DNA from: Escherichia sp. ESNIH1
GTDB taxonomy: Bacteria; Pseudomonadota; Gammaproteobacteria; Enterobacterales; Enterobacteriaceae
Assembly: GCA_002918705.1 (NCBI GenBank)
Contig: PQKR01000007.1
Span: 124,001-188,000, forward strand
DNA length: 64,000 nucleotides
Direction of reading: 5' to 3'
Shown: piece by piece, positions 16,649 to 26,900 of the stretch
How the letters are laid out: the number at the start of each line of letters is the position of its first letter
How positions within the stretch are numbered: the first letter of the stretch is position 1
The notes under the pieces: model-generated
What the model was told of the DNA's origin: nothing
Databases searched by the model: none
The model's input: only the letters and a program-made list of their open reading frames with translations
Made by a program: the position numbers and the translations under genes

Positions 16649-17344
16649 ATGCTTAAGCGTTTCTTTATTACGGGTACCGATACGGCTGTCGGGAAGACAG
16701 TGGTCTCCCGCGCACTTCTGCAGGCGCTGGCGGCCAGCGGCAGAAGCGTTGCCGGCTACAAGCCAGTGGCGAAAGGGAGTAAAGAGACGCCAGAGGGGCT
16801 GCGCAACAAAGATGCGTTGGTGCTACAAAGCGTTTCAACGCTGGCGCTGCCCTACGAGGCGGTGAATCCTATTGCCCTGAGCGAAGAAGAGAGCAGCGTA
16901 GCCCACAGCTGCCCTATTAACTATGGCCTGCTCTCAAAGGGGCTGGCACACCTTAGTGACCGTGTTGACCATGTGGTTGTTGAGGGCACCGGCGGCTGGC
17001 GCGGCCTGATGAACGATCTGCGCCCGCTCTCTGATTGGGTGGTGCAGGAGCAGCTTCCGGTGATTATGGTGGTGGGGATCCAGGAGGGGTGTATCAACCA
17101 TGCCCTGCTGACGGCTCAGGCGATCGCCAGTGATGGTCTACCGCTGATTGGCTGGGTCGCTAACCGCATCAACCCTGGCCTTGCCCATTATGCCGAGATC
17201 ATTAACGTGCTGGGCAAAAAGATCCCCGCGCCAATGATCGGCGAGCTACCCTATCTGCCGCGCGCCGAGCAGCGCGACCTGGCGCACTATATCGACGTGA
17301 CTCTCCTGACCCGGACGCTGATCGCCGATCGCGTGCTGGCCTGA
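16649..17344 (+). CDS. bioD2: BioD2, dethiobiotin synthetase paralogue (YnfK)
   Basis: 231 residues. ATP-dependent ring closure of 7,8-diaminopelargonate to dethiobiotin; the P-loop is GTDTAVGKTVVSR near the N-terminus and the second motif is VVVEGTGGWRGLMNDL. E. coli YnfK is of the same length and in the same place next to mlc. ATG 16649 is preferred over the overlapping GTG 16646; GGAG lies at 16638-16641. E. coli bioD1 does the bulk of synthesis, so this one's role is secondary or conditional. Confidence 0.94.
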   Translation: MLKRFFITGTDTAVGKTVVSRALLQALAASGRSVAGYKPVAKGSKETPEGLRNKDALVLQSVSTLALPYEAVNPIALSEEESSVAHSCPINYGLLSKGLAHLSDRVDHVVVEGTGGWRGLMNDLRPLSDWVVQEQLPVIMVVGIQEGCINHALLTAQAIASDGLPLIGWVANRINPGLAHYAEIINVLGKKIPAPMIGELPYLPRAEQRDLAHYIDVTLLTRTLIADRVLA

Positions 17345-17349
17345 TCTGG

Positions 17350-17649
17350 CTACTGCGGCTCGGTACGAGAGCCGTCAGGCGTCGCGCCAGCCGCAGGCAC
17401 GTTTCCGCTGCCGGTACGGGTATAGAGGATCTTATAGGTATCGTTAGCGCAGTGGCCGACCACGTGCGTATCGGGTTTATCCGCCTGGTCTGCCGGGACG
17501 ATGTTCAGCGTGAACGCCGACTCCGGCAGGCCATTGGCCATAATGCGCTGCTTGATCTCGCGTCTGACTTTTTCGCAATACTCCGGCGCGGCCAACGCCG
17601 GGGCGGCGGCAAACAGAACCAGGACGACGAGCAAACGGGACGCTTTCAT
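17350..17649 (-). CDS. ynfD: DUF1161 periplasmic protein, YnfD-like
   Basis: 99 residues with a signal peptide (MKASRLLVVLVLFAAAPALA). DUF1161 features: the CEKVRREIKQRIMANGLPESAFTLNIV segment, and VVGHCANDTYKILYTR, which is diagnostic. Function unknown. It converges on bioD2 with only 5 bp between. In E. coli ynfD heads the ynfEFGH-dmsD-clcB block; that block is missing here, so the gene now sits directly beside bioD2. Confidence 0.82.
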   Translation of the reverse strand: MKASRLLVVLVLFAAAPALAAPEYCEKVRREIKQRIMANGLPESAFTLNIVPADQADKPDTHVVGHCANDTYKILYTRTGSGNVPAAGATPDGSRTEPQ

Positions 17650-17710
17650 ACACGGCTCCTGTTTTCAGGGGTATAGCTCTAGTCTAGCAGCCGCTTTACC
17701 TCAGCCACGG

Positions 17711-18409
17711 CTAAATCGCGACCAGATTGCGCACGCCGTGACTCTCCATCTCTTCGCCTCTGCCGCGCTGAACGATTGATCCCCGGGACATCACTAAATA
17801 GCTGTCCGCCAGCTCGGCGGCAAAGTCATAAAACTGCTCCACCAGCAGGATCGCCATGTCGCCCCGTGCGGCCAGGGTTTTAATCACCACGCCAATCTCT
17901 TTGATCACCGAGGGCTGGATCCCCTCCGTCGGCTCATCGAGGATCAGCAGCTGCGGACGGCAGGCCAGCGCCCGGCCAATGGCTAACTGTTGCTGCTGGC
18001 CACCGGAGAGGTCGCCCCCGCGCCGCTGCCTCATCTCCCGTAGCACCGGGAACAGGTCGTAGATCTCATCAGGCACCCGCCTGGCCTGGGGACCGGCAAA
18101 GCGCGACAGGCCCATCAGCAGGTTCTCCTCTACCGTCAGCCGGGGAAAGATCTCTCGCCCCTGCGGCACATAGGCCATGCCGCTGCGCACGCGCTGGTGG
18201 GGCTTCTGCTGGTTGATGGTCTTACCCTGCCAGCTAATAGTCCCGGATTTGGCCGGGATCAGCCCCATCAGGCACTTCAGCAGGGTGGTTTTCCCCACAC
18301 CGTTACGCCCCAGCAGGCAGGTCACCTCGCCGGGATGGGTCGCAAACGAGAGGCCGCGCAGGATATGGCTGCCGCCGTAGTATTGATGCAGTTCATTCAC
18401 TTCCAGCAT
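17711..18409 (-). CDS. urtE: UrtE, urea ABC transporter ATPase
   Basis: 232 residues, LivF-like ATPase. Walker A GRNGVGKTT (34-42), signature LSGGQQQQLAIGRAL, Walker B LLILDEPTEGIQ. I start at ATG 18409 (MLEVNELHQYYGGS), the family start, one base after the urtD stop; a longer in-frame extension upstream lies inside urtD and lacks family support. Last gene of the eight-gene urea operon. I see no clear terminator before ynfD. Confidence 0.93.
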   Translation of the reverse strand: MLEVNELHQYYGGSHILRGLSFATHPGEVTCLLGRNGVGKTTLLKCLMGLIPAKSGTISWQGKTINQQKPHQRVRSGMAYVPQGREIFPRLTVEENLLMGLSRFAGPQARRVPDEIYDLFPVLREMRQRRGGDLSGGQQQQLAIGRALACRPQLLILDEPTEGIQPSVIKEIGVVIKTLAARGDMAILLVEQFYDFAAELADSYLVMSRGSIVQRGRGEEMESHGVRNLVAI

Positions 18410-18410
18410 G

Positions 18411-19202
18411 TTAGCGCCCCAGATAAACGTCAATAACCTGTTCATTCGCCTGCACCTCGCGCAGGGAACCCTCCGCCAGCACCTGGCCCTGGTGTAGCAC
18501 CGTAACGTGGTCGGCGATGGTGTCGACAAAGCCCATATCGTGCTCCACCACCATCAGGGAGTGTTTGCCTGCCAGGGTACGAAACAGCTCGGCAATATAC
18601 TCGGTCTCCGCATCGGTCAGCCCGGCGGCAGGCTCGTCGAGTAGCAGCAGGTGCGGCTCCTGCACCAGCAGCATGCCAATCTCCAGGAACTGCTTCTGGC
18701 CGTGGGAGAGAAGCCCCGCCTGACGTTGGCTCTGATTGGCCAGCCGCAGCAGCTCAAGGGTCTCGTCGATGCGATCCCGCTGCTCGCCGCTGAGCGTCGC
18801 CCGCAGGCTGGCCCACACCGATTTGTCGGTTTTCAGGGCGATCTCCAGATTCTCCGCCACCGTCAGCGCCTCAAACACCGTTGGCTTCTGAAACTTGCGC
18901 CCGATGCCCGCTCGGGCAATCTCCACCGGCGAGAGCTGGGTCAGGTCAATATTCTGGTCGTAGACCACGCTGCCGCTCTGCGGGCGGGTCTTGCCGGTGA
19001 TCACATCCATCAGCGTGGTTTTGCCTGCGCCGTTGGGGCCGATGATGCAGCGCAGCTCGCCAACGCCAATCGCCAGCGTCAGGTCGGTGAGGGCGCGAAA
19101 GCTGTCGAAGGAGACGTTGATATTCTCCAGCAGCAAGACCGGATCGGTGGTCTCCCGGTAGCGATCCTGCGGTAGCGGCTGGGTAAAAAGGGTGTCAGTC
19201 AT
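18411..19202 (-). CDS. urtD: UrtD, urea ABC transporter ATPase
   Basis: 263 residues, LivG-like ATPase of the branched-chain-amide transporter group. Walker A GPNGAGKTT, signature LSHGQKQFLEIGMLL (Ser-His-Gly in place of SGG, common in UrtD), Walker B LLLLDEPAAGLT, and the C-terminal EGSLREVQANEQVIDVYLG. Overlaps urtC by 8 bp and is followed by urtE after one base, so translation is probably coupled. Confidence 0.94.
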   Translation of the reverse strand: MTDTLFTQPLPQDRYRETTDPVLLLENINVSFDSFRALTDLTLAIGVGELRCIIGPNGAGKTTLMDVITGKTRPQSGSVVYDQNIDLTQLSPVEIARAGIGRKFQKPTVFEALTVAENLEIALKTDKSVWASLRATLSGEQRDRIDETLELLRLANQSQRQAGLLSHGQKQFLEIGMLLVQEPHLLLLDEPAAGLTDAETEYIAELFRTLAGKHSLMVVEHDMGFVDTIADHVTVLHQGQVLAEGSLREVQANEQVIDVYLGR

Positions 19203-20271
19203 GCTTCCTCCGCTTCAGCAGGCCAATGACGCCGCGCGGTAAGAACAGCGTGACGAGGATAAACATCAGGCCCAGGAAAAAGAGCCAGTACTCCGGGAAG
19301 GCGACGGTGAAGAAGCTCTTCGCCCCGTTAACGATGCCTGCCCCTAGCAGCGGCCCGATCAGCGTCCCGCGCCCGCCCAGCGCTACCCAGATGGCGGCTT
19401 CGATGGAGTTGGTGGGCGACATCTCGCTCGGGTTGATAATGCCCACCTGCGGGACGTAGAGCGCCCCGGCGAGGCCGCAGAGCACGGCGGAGAGGGTCCA
19501 GACGAAGAGTTTAAAACCCTGCGGATCGTAGCCGCAAAACATCAGCCGGTTCTCGGCGTCGCGCACCGCCGTCAGCACCCGGCCAAACTTGCTGCGCGCC
19601 AGCGCCATTCCAATGCCCAGCGCGGCGACCAGCAGCAGCACGGTGGCGATAAACAGGCCGATGCGCGTTCCGGTGGCGGTGACCGGGAAGCCGAGCAGGG
19701 TGGTAAAGCCGGTGAAGCCGTTGTTACCGCCGAAGCCGGTTTCGTTGCGGAAGAAGAGCAGCATCCCGGCGTAGGTCAGGGCCTGGGTCATGATCGAGAA
19801 GTAGACGTCCTTGATGCGCGAGCGGAAGGCGAAGTAGCCGAACAGCAATGCCAGCAGACCCGGCAGCAGCACGATCAGGCACAGCGCCCACGCAAAGTGC
19901 TGGGTGCCGGTCCAGAACCACGGCATCTCGCTCCAGGAGAGAAAGGTCATAAAGGCCGGGAGGCCGTCGCCTGCCGCCTGCCGCATCAGGTACATGCCCA
20001 TCGCGTAGCCGCCGAGGGCGAAGAACAGCCCGTGCCCCAGCGACAGCAGACCAGCGTAGCCCCAGACCAGGTCCAGCGCCACGGCGACGATGGCGTAGCA
20101 GAGGATCTTGCCCACCAGGGTCAGCGTATAGGCGGACATCGCCAGGGGATGATCCTGCGGCAGCAGGGCCAGAAACGGCAGGGCCAGCAGCAGGGCGATA
20201 GTGCCCAGCGTCAGGGTGCGCGTCAGACGGGGCGCGCGCTGCGCCAGCGTCAGGGTGATAGGTTGGGTCAT
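19195..20271 (-). CDS. urtC: UrtC, urea ABC transporter permease
   Basis: 358 residues, LivM-like inner-membrane permease with about ten TM helices. Diagnostic blocks: DLVWGYAGLLSLGHGLFFALGGYAMGMYLM and VALGGRGTLIGPLLGAGIVNGAKSFFT. The start ATG 20271 overlaps the urtB stop (ATGA). UrtB and UrtC form the membrane channel fed by UrtA. Confidence 0.95.
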   Translation of the reverse strand: MTQPITLTLAQRAPRLTRTLTLGTIALLLALPFLALLPQDHPLAMSAYTLTLVGKILCYAIVAVALDLVWGYAGLLSLGHGLFFALGGYAMGMYLMRQAAGDGLPAFMTFLSWSEMPWFWTGTQHFAWALCLIVLLPGLLALLFGYFAFRSRIKDVYFSIMTQALTYAGMLLFFRNETGFGGNNGFTGFTTLLGFPVTATGTRIGLFIATVLLLVAALGIGMALARSKFGRVLTAVRDAENRLMFCGYDPQGFKLFVWTLSAVLCGLAGALYVPQVGIINPSEMSPTNSIEAAIWVALGGRGTLIGPLLGAGIVNGAKSFFTVAFPEYWLFFLGLMFILVTLFLPRGVIGLLKRRKHD

Positions 20272-21845
20272 CAGTCGATCGCTCGCCCCTTGAATGCAAA
20301 CAGCCCCTGCGGCCGTTTCTGGATAAACAGCACGATCAGTACCAGAATGGCGATTTTGCCCAGCACCGCGCCAATCTGCGGCTCCAGCAGCTTGTTGATG
20401 ATGCCGAGGCCAAAGGCCGCCACCACCGTGCCTGCCAGCTGGCCGACGCCACCCAGTACCACCACTAAAAATGAGTCGATGATATAGCCCTGGCCCAGTT
20501 CAGGACCGACGTTGCCCAGCTGCGACAGCGCCACGCCGCCCAGCCCGGCGATGCCGGAGCCCAGCCCAAAGGCCAGCATATCTACCCGTCCGGTGGGCAC
20601 GCCGCAGCAGTCGGCCATCCGCCGGTTTTGGGTAACCGCCCGCACGTTCATCCCCAGTCGGGTTTTGTTGAGCAGCAGCCAGGTGAGAGCCAGCACCAGC
20701 AGCACGAAGACGATCACCGCGATGCGGTTGTAAGGCAGGATGAGGTTGGGCAGCACCGCCCAGCCGCCAGAGAGCCAGCCTGGGTTAGCCACCTCCAGGT
20801 TCTGCGCCCCAAACAGCAGGCGCACCAGCTGGATCAGCATCAGGCTAATGCCCCAGGTGGCCAGCAGGGTCTCCAGCGGGCGACCATAGAGATGGCGAAT
20901 GATCAGCCGCTCCAGCGCCATCCCCATCGCGGCGGTAATGAAAAAGGCCACCGGCAGGGCAACGATGGGATAGAGGGCCAGCCACTGCGGGGCGAGACGG
21001 GCAAAGAGATCCTGCACCAGCCAGGTGGCGTATGCCCCCAGCATCAGCATCTCGCCGTGGGCCATGTTGATCACCCCCAGCAGGCCGTAGGTAATGGCCA
21101 GGCCAAGGGCGGCCAGCAGCAGGATAGATCCCAGCGACAGTCCGCTAAAGGCCTGCCCCAGCCAGTCACCCCAGCGCAGGCGCTGCTGGATCTGCTTCAG
21201 GCTGTCTGCAGCGGCGGCGCGCACGCTGGCATCCGGCTCGTTCTGCGGCTGGGTGAGGCGCTGAAGGCTGGCCTGGATCGGCGGGGCGCTACTCTCGCCC
21301 AGCTGCTCAACCGCCTGCAGGCGCACCTGTGGACTCGCATCGGCGAGCTGGAGAGTGGCGACGGCCAGCAGCAGGGCCGCCTTCACCTCGTTATCCTGCT
21401 CCTGGGCCAGCCGCTGTTGGATCAGCGGAAGCTGCTCCGCCGTGGCGTCGTTTTGCAAATTACGCGCGGCGGCGAGACGCAGGGTACGATCCTCGCTGAC
21501 CAGCTGGTGGGCGGCGAGAGCGTTAGCCACCAGGGTACGGATGCGGTTATTCATAAAGACCCGGCGCGGGCTCCCCTCGGGGGCCGCGTTGCCCTCCAAT
21601 GGCGTAAGGGTCTCTCCCGACTGGGTAAAAAGCTGGCCGCGCTTATCGACGACCACGTTCTCCTGGCGAAGCGCCTGAAGCAGGGGCAAACGCGACGCAT
21701 CGGGCGCGGCGGACCAGGTTTGTAAAAGCTGTGCCTGCTGGGTTCGGCTGGCAGCGCCGTACTCGCTTGCCGGTCCGGCAGAGGCCGTGCCGATGAGTAG
21801 CAGGCAGCAGGCAAAGAAGAGGCCGAAGCGCGTGGCTATTTTCAT
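20271..21845 (-). CDS. urtB: UrtB, urea ABC transporter permease with N-terminal extracytoplasmic domain
   Basis: 524 residues from ATG 21845 (MKIATRFGLFFACCLLL, a signal-like start). An upstream ATG (21872) exists but lacks a ribosome site. The first 220 residues form the alpha-helical, HEAT-like extension typical of proteobacterial UrtB (ASPQVRLQAVEQLGESS, DASVRAAAADSLKQIQQRL). The LivH-like permease core follows (GLAITYGLLGVINMAHGEMLMLGAY). urtA lies 59 bp upstream. Confidence 0.92.
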   Translation of the reverse strand: MKIATRFGLFFACCLLLIGTASAGPASEYGAASRTQQAQLLQTWSAAPDASRLPLLQALRQENVVVDKRGQLFTQSGETLTPLEGNAAPEGSPRRVFMNNRIRTLVANALAAHQLVSEDRTLRLAAARNLQNDATAEQLPLIQQRLAQEQDNEVKAALLLAVATLQLADASPQVRLQAVEQLGESSAPPIQASLQRLTQPQNEPDASVRAAAADSLKQIQQRLRWGDWLGQAFSGLSLGSILLLAALGLAITYGLLGVINMAHGEMLMLGAYATWLVQDLFARLAPQWLALYPIVALPVAFFITAAMGMALERLIIRHLYGRPLETLLATWGISLMLIQLVRLLFGAQNLEVANPGWLSGGWAVLPNLILPYNRIAVIVFVLLVLALTWLLLNKTRLGMNVRAVTQNRRMADCCGVPTGRVDMLAFGLGSGIAGLGGVALSQLGNVGPELGQGYIIDSFLVVVLGGVGQLAGTVVAAFGLGIINKLLEPQIGAVLGKIAILVLIVLFIQKRPQGLFAFKGRAID

Positions 21846-21904
21846 GGTCGCTTGTTCCGCTGATGGAGTCATTGCCCGGCAGCCCATGCCGCCGGGCGCC
21901 TGGG

Positions 21905-23179
21905 TTACTGCCCGGTAGATTTCACCGGCGTATCCGGCTTCTTATCGTTACCGGCGATGAACGGGCTCCACGGCTGGGCGCGAACCGGCTGTTCGGTTTG
22001 CCAGACCACGTTAAACTGGCCGTTATCTTCGATCTCGCCGATCATCACCGGCTTGTGCAGGTGGTGGTTGGTCTTGTCCATCGTCAGGGTGAAGCCGTCT
22101 GGCGCTTTATAGGTCTGTCCGGCCATTGCGGCGCGCACCTTATCCACGTCGGTGGTGCCGGCTTTCTCTACCGCCTGGGCCCACATATGCAGCCCGACGT
22201 AGGTGGCCTCCATCGGATCGTTGGTCACCACGGTATCGGCGTTCGGCAGGTTATGCGCTTTGGCATAGGCCTTATAGTCGGCAACAAATTTGGCGTTGGT
22301 GGGGTTATCGACGGATTCAAAGTAGTTCCACGCCGCCAGATGGCCCACCAGCGGTTTGGTGTCGATGCCGCGCAGCTCCTCTTCGCCCACCGAGAAGGCC
22401 ACGACCGGCACATCGGTGGCCTTGATGCTCTGGTTCGCCAGCTCTTTATAGAACGGCACGTTGGAGTCGCCGTTGATAGTAGAGACCACGGCGGTCTTGC
22501 CCCCCGCGGCGAACTTCTTGATGTTGGCGACGATGGTCTGGTAGTCGCTGTGGCCGAACGGGGTGTAGACCTCTTCGATATCTTTATCCTGTACGCCTTT
22601 GCTGTGCAGGAAGGCGCGCAGGATCTTATTGGTGGTGCGCGGATAGACGTAGTCGGTACCTAACAGGAAGAAGCGTTTAGCGCTGCCGCCGTCCTCGCTC
22701 ATCAGGTACTCTACCGCCGGGATCGCCTGCTGGTTAGGCGCTGCGCCGGTGTAGAAAACGTTCGGTGACATCTCTTCGCCCTCGTACTGCACCGGATAGA
22801 AAAGCAGGCCGTTCAGCTCCTCAAATACCGGCAGTACCGATTTGCGTGAGACCGAGGTCCAGCAGCCAAACACCGCCGCGACCTTATCCTGGGAGATAAG
22901 CTGGCGGGCCTTCTCGGCGAACAGCGGCCAGTTAGATGCCGGGTCGACCACCACCGGCTCCAGCTTTTTCCCCAGTACGCCGCCGTTGGCGTTGATCTCA
23001 TCGATGGTCATCAGCGCGACGTTTTTCAGCGGCGTTTCGGAGATCGCCATCGTGCCGGAGAGCGAGTGCATAATGCCCACCTTAATGGTGTCGGCGGCCC
23101 AGGCCTGCCAGGAGATCCCCATGCCGACCATAGTGGCGGAGAGGGCAAAGGCTTTAATTAACGAACGTCTTTTCATCAT
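21905..23179 (-). CDS. urtA: UrtA, periplasmic urea-binding protein
   Basis: 424 residues with signal peptide MMKRRSLIKAFALSATMVGMG... cleaved near QAWAAD. It is an LIV-BP-like binding protein, and the UrtA hallmarks VGIMHSLSGTMAISETPLKN, GCWTSVSRKSVLPVFEE and LFYPVQYEGEE are all present; these line the urea pocket. ATG 23179 or 23176 could be used; AGGGG upstream favours the second. It follows the GntR gene by 31 bp. Confidence 0.96.
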   Translation of the reverse strand: MMKRRSLIKAFALSATMVGMGISWQAWAADTIKVGIMHSLSGTMAISETPLKNVALMTIDEINANGGVLGKKLEPVVVDPASNWPLFAEKARQLISQDKVAAVFGCWTSVSRKSVLPVFEELNGLLFYPVQYEGEEMSPNVFYTGAAPNQQAIPAVEYLMSEDGGSAKRFFLLGTDYVYPRTTNKILRAFLHSKGVQDKDIEEVYTPFGHSDYQTIVANIKKFAAGGKTAVVSTINGDSNVPFYKELANQSIKATDVPVVAFSVGEEELRGIDTKPLVGHLAAWNYFESVDNPTNAKFVADYKAYAKAHNLPNADTVVTNDPMEATYVGLHMWAQAVEKAGTTDVDKVRAAMAGQTYKAPDGFTLTMDKTNHHLHKPVMIGEIEDNGQFNVVWQTEQPVRAQPWSPFIAGNDKKPDTPVKSTGQ

Positions 23180-23210
23180 CAACCCCTAAAAGTGTAAGAG
23201 AATTATTGCG

Positions 23211-23903
23211 TTATATCTGGGATGAAACCGGCGGTAGCCGCGATTGCTGAAGCCTGTGTAGTGTGATTTTTCTGACCACCGCTTTGCTCTGTAATATGTG
23301 GTCGGTCAGGATCCGCTGCGCCTCCTCTGTCTGCTGTGTCAAAATGGCGCGTAGCACACGCCCGTGTTCCTGATAGGTCGCTGCCACCCGATCGTCCCGC
23401 GTAAAGTCGAGGTGGCGAATAATGCGTATTTTCTCCGTCAGATCGACATGCACCCGGGTCATCTCGCCGTTGCCCGTTGCTGCCACCAGCGCGGTATGAA
23501 ACTGCTCGTCATGGGGCGAGACCGCCAGTCCCTCTTCCAGGGGGGGTGCATCGATCCAGAAGGCAATCAGCGGGGCGAGATGCTCGGCGCAGGTGCCGGG
23601 TGGCATCCCGCACAGGCGGCGTACCGCCTCGCGCTCCAGCACGATCCGCAGATCGTACAGCGCCTCGAACCAGGCGAAGTCGAACGGCTTTACCTGCCAG
23701 CCGCTGCGCGAGGCGACCTCGACGTAGCCCTCGTGCTCCAGCCAGTAGAGCGCCTGGCGCACCGGGGTCCGGCTGGCTGCCATCCGCCCGGCAACCTCGC
23801 TCTCGCTAAAGCGATCCCCCGGCATCAGCTGAAAAGTGAAAATCTCATTTTTCAGCGCGCGGTAGATGCGCTCCGCCAGTCCCGGCTTGCCGCTCATGCT
23901 CAC
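23211..23903 (-). CDS. GntR-family (FCD) regulator inside the urea operon
   Basis: 230 residues. N-terminal winged helix (LAERIYRALKNEIFTFQLMPGDRFSESEVAGRMAASRTPVRQAL), followed by an all-helical FCD ligand domain with the metal-binding His pattern (DEQFHTAL...). GTG 23903 overlaps the urea carboxylase stop (GTGA); ATG 23897 is an alternative. Its place between the catabolic and transport genes, and a 28-bp palindrome of GntR type (GGTATACA core) over the operon's start site, suggest it represses the operon and so itself. Confidence 0.9.
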   Translation of the reverse strand: MSMSGKPGLAERIYRALKNEIFTFQLMPGDRFSESEVAGRMAASRTPVRQALYWLEHEGYVEVASRSGWQVKPFDFAWFEALYDLRIVLEREAVRRLCGMPPGTCAEHLAPLIAFWIDAPPLEEGLAVSPHDEQFHTALVAATGNGEMTRVHVDLTEKIRIIRHLDFTRDDRVAATYQEHGRVLRAILTQQTEEAQRILTDHILQSKAVVRKITLHRLQQSRLPPVSSQI

Positions 23904-26900
23904 TGCTCAAGCCAGAGCAGGGCATCGCCAGGGCTTACCGGGCGGCCCGGCTGGCAGCCGATGCGCTTGATGCGGCCCGCCTGCGGGGCGTGGATCGCCA
24001 GCTCCATCTTCATCGCCTCGACAATGACCAGCGGCTGGCCGGCGATAACCTCATCGCCAGGCTGGACCAGCACCTTCCAGATGTTGCCGTTCATATCGGC
24101 ATTCACCGCCAGCGCGCCGTCGTCCACCGCGTCGGCGACAGGTAGCACAATCTCCTCGGGCTGCGGCTGCTCATCCAGCTGCCAGCGGGCGACCTCTTCG
24201 CTAAAGGCGGCGGCCTGACGTTCGCGGAACTGGGCAATGTCAGTCGCGTTCTGCGCAAGGAAACGCAGATGCTCGGCATAGTCGAACTCCGTCTCCTCAA
24301 TGCGGATGGTGGCCCGACCTTCGCGGAAATCGTCCCGCAGGCGATCCAACTCCTCCTCGCTGACCGGGTAGAAGCGGACCTGGTCAAAGAAGCGCAGCAG
24401 CCACGGCTCGTCCTGCTTGAACTGGCTGTTTCTGAGGAATTTGTTCCAGATAGGCAGGGTGCGGCCCACCAGCTGGTAGCCGCCGGGGGAGTCCATGCCG
24501 TAGATGCACATATACATCCCGCCAATGCCTACCGTCCCCTCGGCGGTAAAGGTGCGCGCCGGGTTATATTTCGAACTCAGCAAGCGGTGGCGCGGATCCA
24601 CCGGAACGGCGCAGGGCGCGCCGAGGTAGACGTCGCCGAGGCCGAGGATCAGGTAGCTGGCGTCGAAAATGGTGTCGCGCACCGCGTTACGATCCGCCAG
24701 GCCGTTAATGCGCTGAATAAAGTCAACGTTGTTCGGCAGCCAGGGGGCGCTGGCTCGCACCGTGTCCTGATAGCGGCTGACCGCGCCAAGGGTGGCGCTA
24801 TCCTCAAAGGCCATCGGCATCCAGACGATGCGCGACGGCACCTTCATCTCGCTGACGTCGCCCAGACGGCCTTCAATATCCAGCAACATCTTCACCAGCG
24901 ATGGCTGGCTGATAACCAGACTGTCGTAACGTATCTGCAGCGAGCGCACGCCAGGAGAGAGCTCTTTAATACCCGGGTGGGCCAGAGCCTGAAGCTGCTC
25001 CATCAGCAGGCTGACGCGCAGGCGCAGGGCCAGATCGAGCACGTTATCGCCATACTCGATCAGAATGTAGTTATCGCCCGCCTGGCGATAGCAGATGGCG
25101 GGCGTCGTGCCGCTGGCCGGAATAGAGACCAGCGCGGCGGCGGAAATCCCGTCGCGATCCGCCAGCGACGGGGTAGCAAACGCGGGCAGCGTTTCGGCAG
25201 GCTCCAGCGTCTCGACGATGCGGTGCTGAGCTTTCTCCAGCGCTACCGCCTCCTCAACGCTTATCGGATAGAAGCGCAGGCGATCCCCAGGCTTCACCTG
25301 GCCTACTTTCCACAGCTCCGCTTTGGCAATGGTCACCGGGCAGACAAAGCCGCCGAGGCTGGGGCCGTCGCGGGTGAGGATCACCGGAAAGTCGCCGGTA
25401 AAGTTGATCGCGCCGATGGCGTACTCGCAGTCGTGGACGTTGGACGGATGCAGGCCCGCCTCACCGCCGTCGGGCCGAGTCCAGGCGGGTTTCGGCCCGG
25501 TCAGGCGTACGCCGAGACGGTTAGAGTTGTAGTGCACCTGCCACTCGCTGGCGAAGAACTCGTCGATAGATTGCTGGGTAAAGAAATCCGGCGCGCCGTG
25601 GGGGCCATAGAGTACGCCGATGTGCCAGTTCTCCCCATACTCCGGGATCAGCCCGGCGGCCAACGGCTGCGGATCCCGCTCCGGCGCGGGCGTGGTGCAG
25701 GCGGCCAGCTCCGGGCGGGAGATAGGCAGCAGATCGGCCACCTTCAGCGTGCGTCCGGCGTGGCCGCCAAACTGACCGAGGGCAAAGGTGGCGCGGCTGC
25801 CAAGATAGCAGGGCACATCAATACCGTTGCGCACAGCAAGATAGGTGCGGCAGCCGGACTGGGCGCGGCCCAGCACCAGCGTCTGCCCTGCTTTGACCGC
25901 CACCGGCTGCCAGTACGCGACAGGCTGGCCGTCAAGCTCGGCATGACAGTCGGCGCCGGTGAGGGCAATGGTGGTATCGCTGTGAAACAGCAGGGTCGGG
26001 CCTTGCAGGGTAAACTCCAGCCCGGCGGCGGAGGCGTGGTTGCCGACGATGCGGTTAGCGAGGCGGAAGGCAAAATCGTCCATCGGACCCGAGGGCGGAA
26101 CGCCGACGTCCCAGTAGCCCGGACGGCCGGGGTGATCCTGTACGCTGCTCCAGGTGCCGGGCTGCACGACCTCAATGGCCGCCGTGGCGGGCATAAAGGT
26201 GTCGAGCATCCGCGTCCAGACGCTGCCTTGCGTGAAGGCTTCGCTGGCGACAATCTGTCGCAGGTAGTCGAGGTTAGTGGCGATGCCGTGCAGTTGAGTG
26301 GCGTCCAGCGCCTCGCGCAGCTTAACCAGGGCTTGATCACGCGTCTGTGCATGGACGATCAGTTTAGCGATCATCGGATCGTAGAAAGCGGAGACCTCGC
26401 TGCCGGTGGTCACGCCGCTGTCGACGCGCACGTTCTCCGGGAAGCTAACGTGAGTCAGAACGCCAGGGCTCGGCTGGAAATTCTTCAGTGGATTTTCAGC
26501 ATACAGACGTACCTCAATCGCCGCGCCCAGCGGTGGGCGCTGGAGCCGTTCCCAGTCGATGCTATCCCCGGCGGCGACGCGCAGCATGCACTCAACCAGA
26601 TCGAGACCGGTAACGCACTCGGTGACCGGATGCTCTACCTGGAGTCGAGTGTTGACCTCAAGGAAGTAGAACGCATCCTGCTCGGCGTCATAGATATACT
26701 CCACCGTGCCCGCGCTGCGGTAGTTCACCAGCTTGCCCAGCTCAACGGCAGAGGCGAGCAGCGCGATGCGGGTAGATTCTGGTAATCCCGGCGCGGGGGT
26801 CTCTTCCACCACCTTCTGATTGCGGCGTTGCAGGGAGCAGTCACGCTCGCCGAGGGCTACGACGTTGCCCAGGCCGTCGCCGAAGATCTGCACCTCGACG

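Noticed and set aside
20628..21725. 365-codon plus-strand frame opposite urtB, and similar long frames at 11778-12716, 3366-4160 and 28023-28814
   Set aside because: All are antisense shadows of well-supported genes, with shadow-like composition and no recognisable domain.
24269..26785. 838-codon open frame on the plus strand, opposite urea carboxylase
   Set aside because: It is the antisense of a clear 1206-residue enzyme in GC-rich DNA. Its composition (many Arg, Gln, His, Gly, no family motifs) is typical of a shadow frame, and it has no ribosome site.
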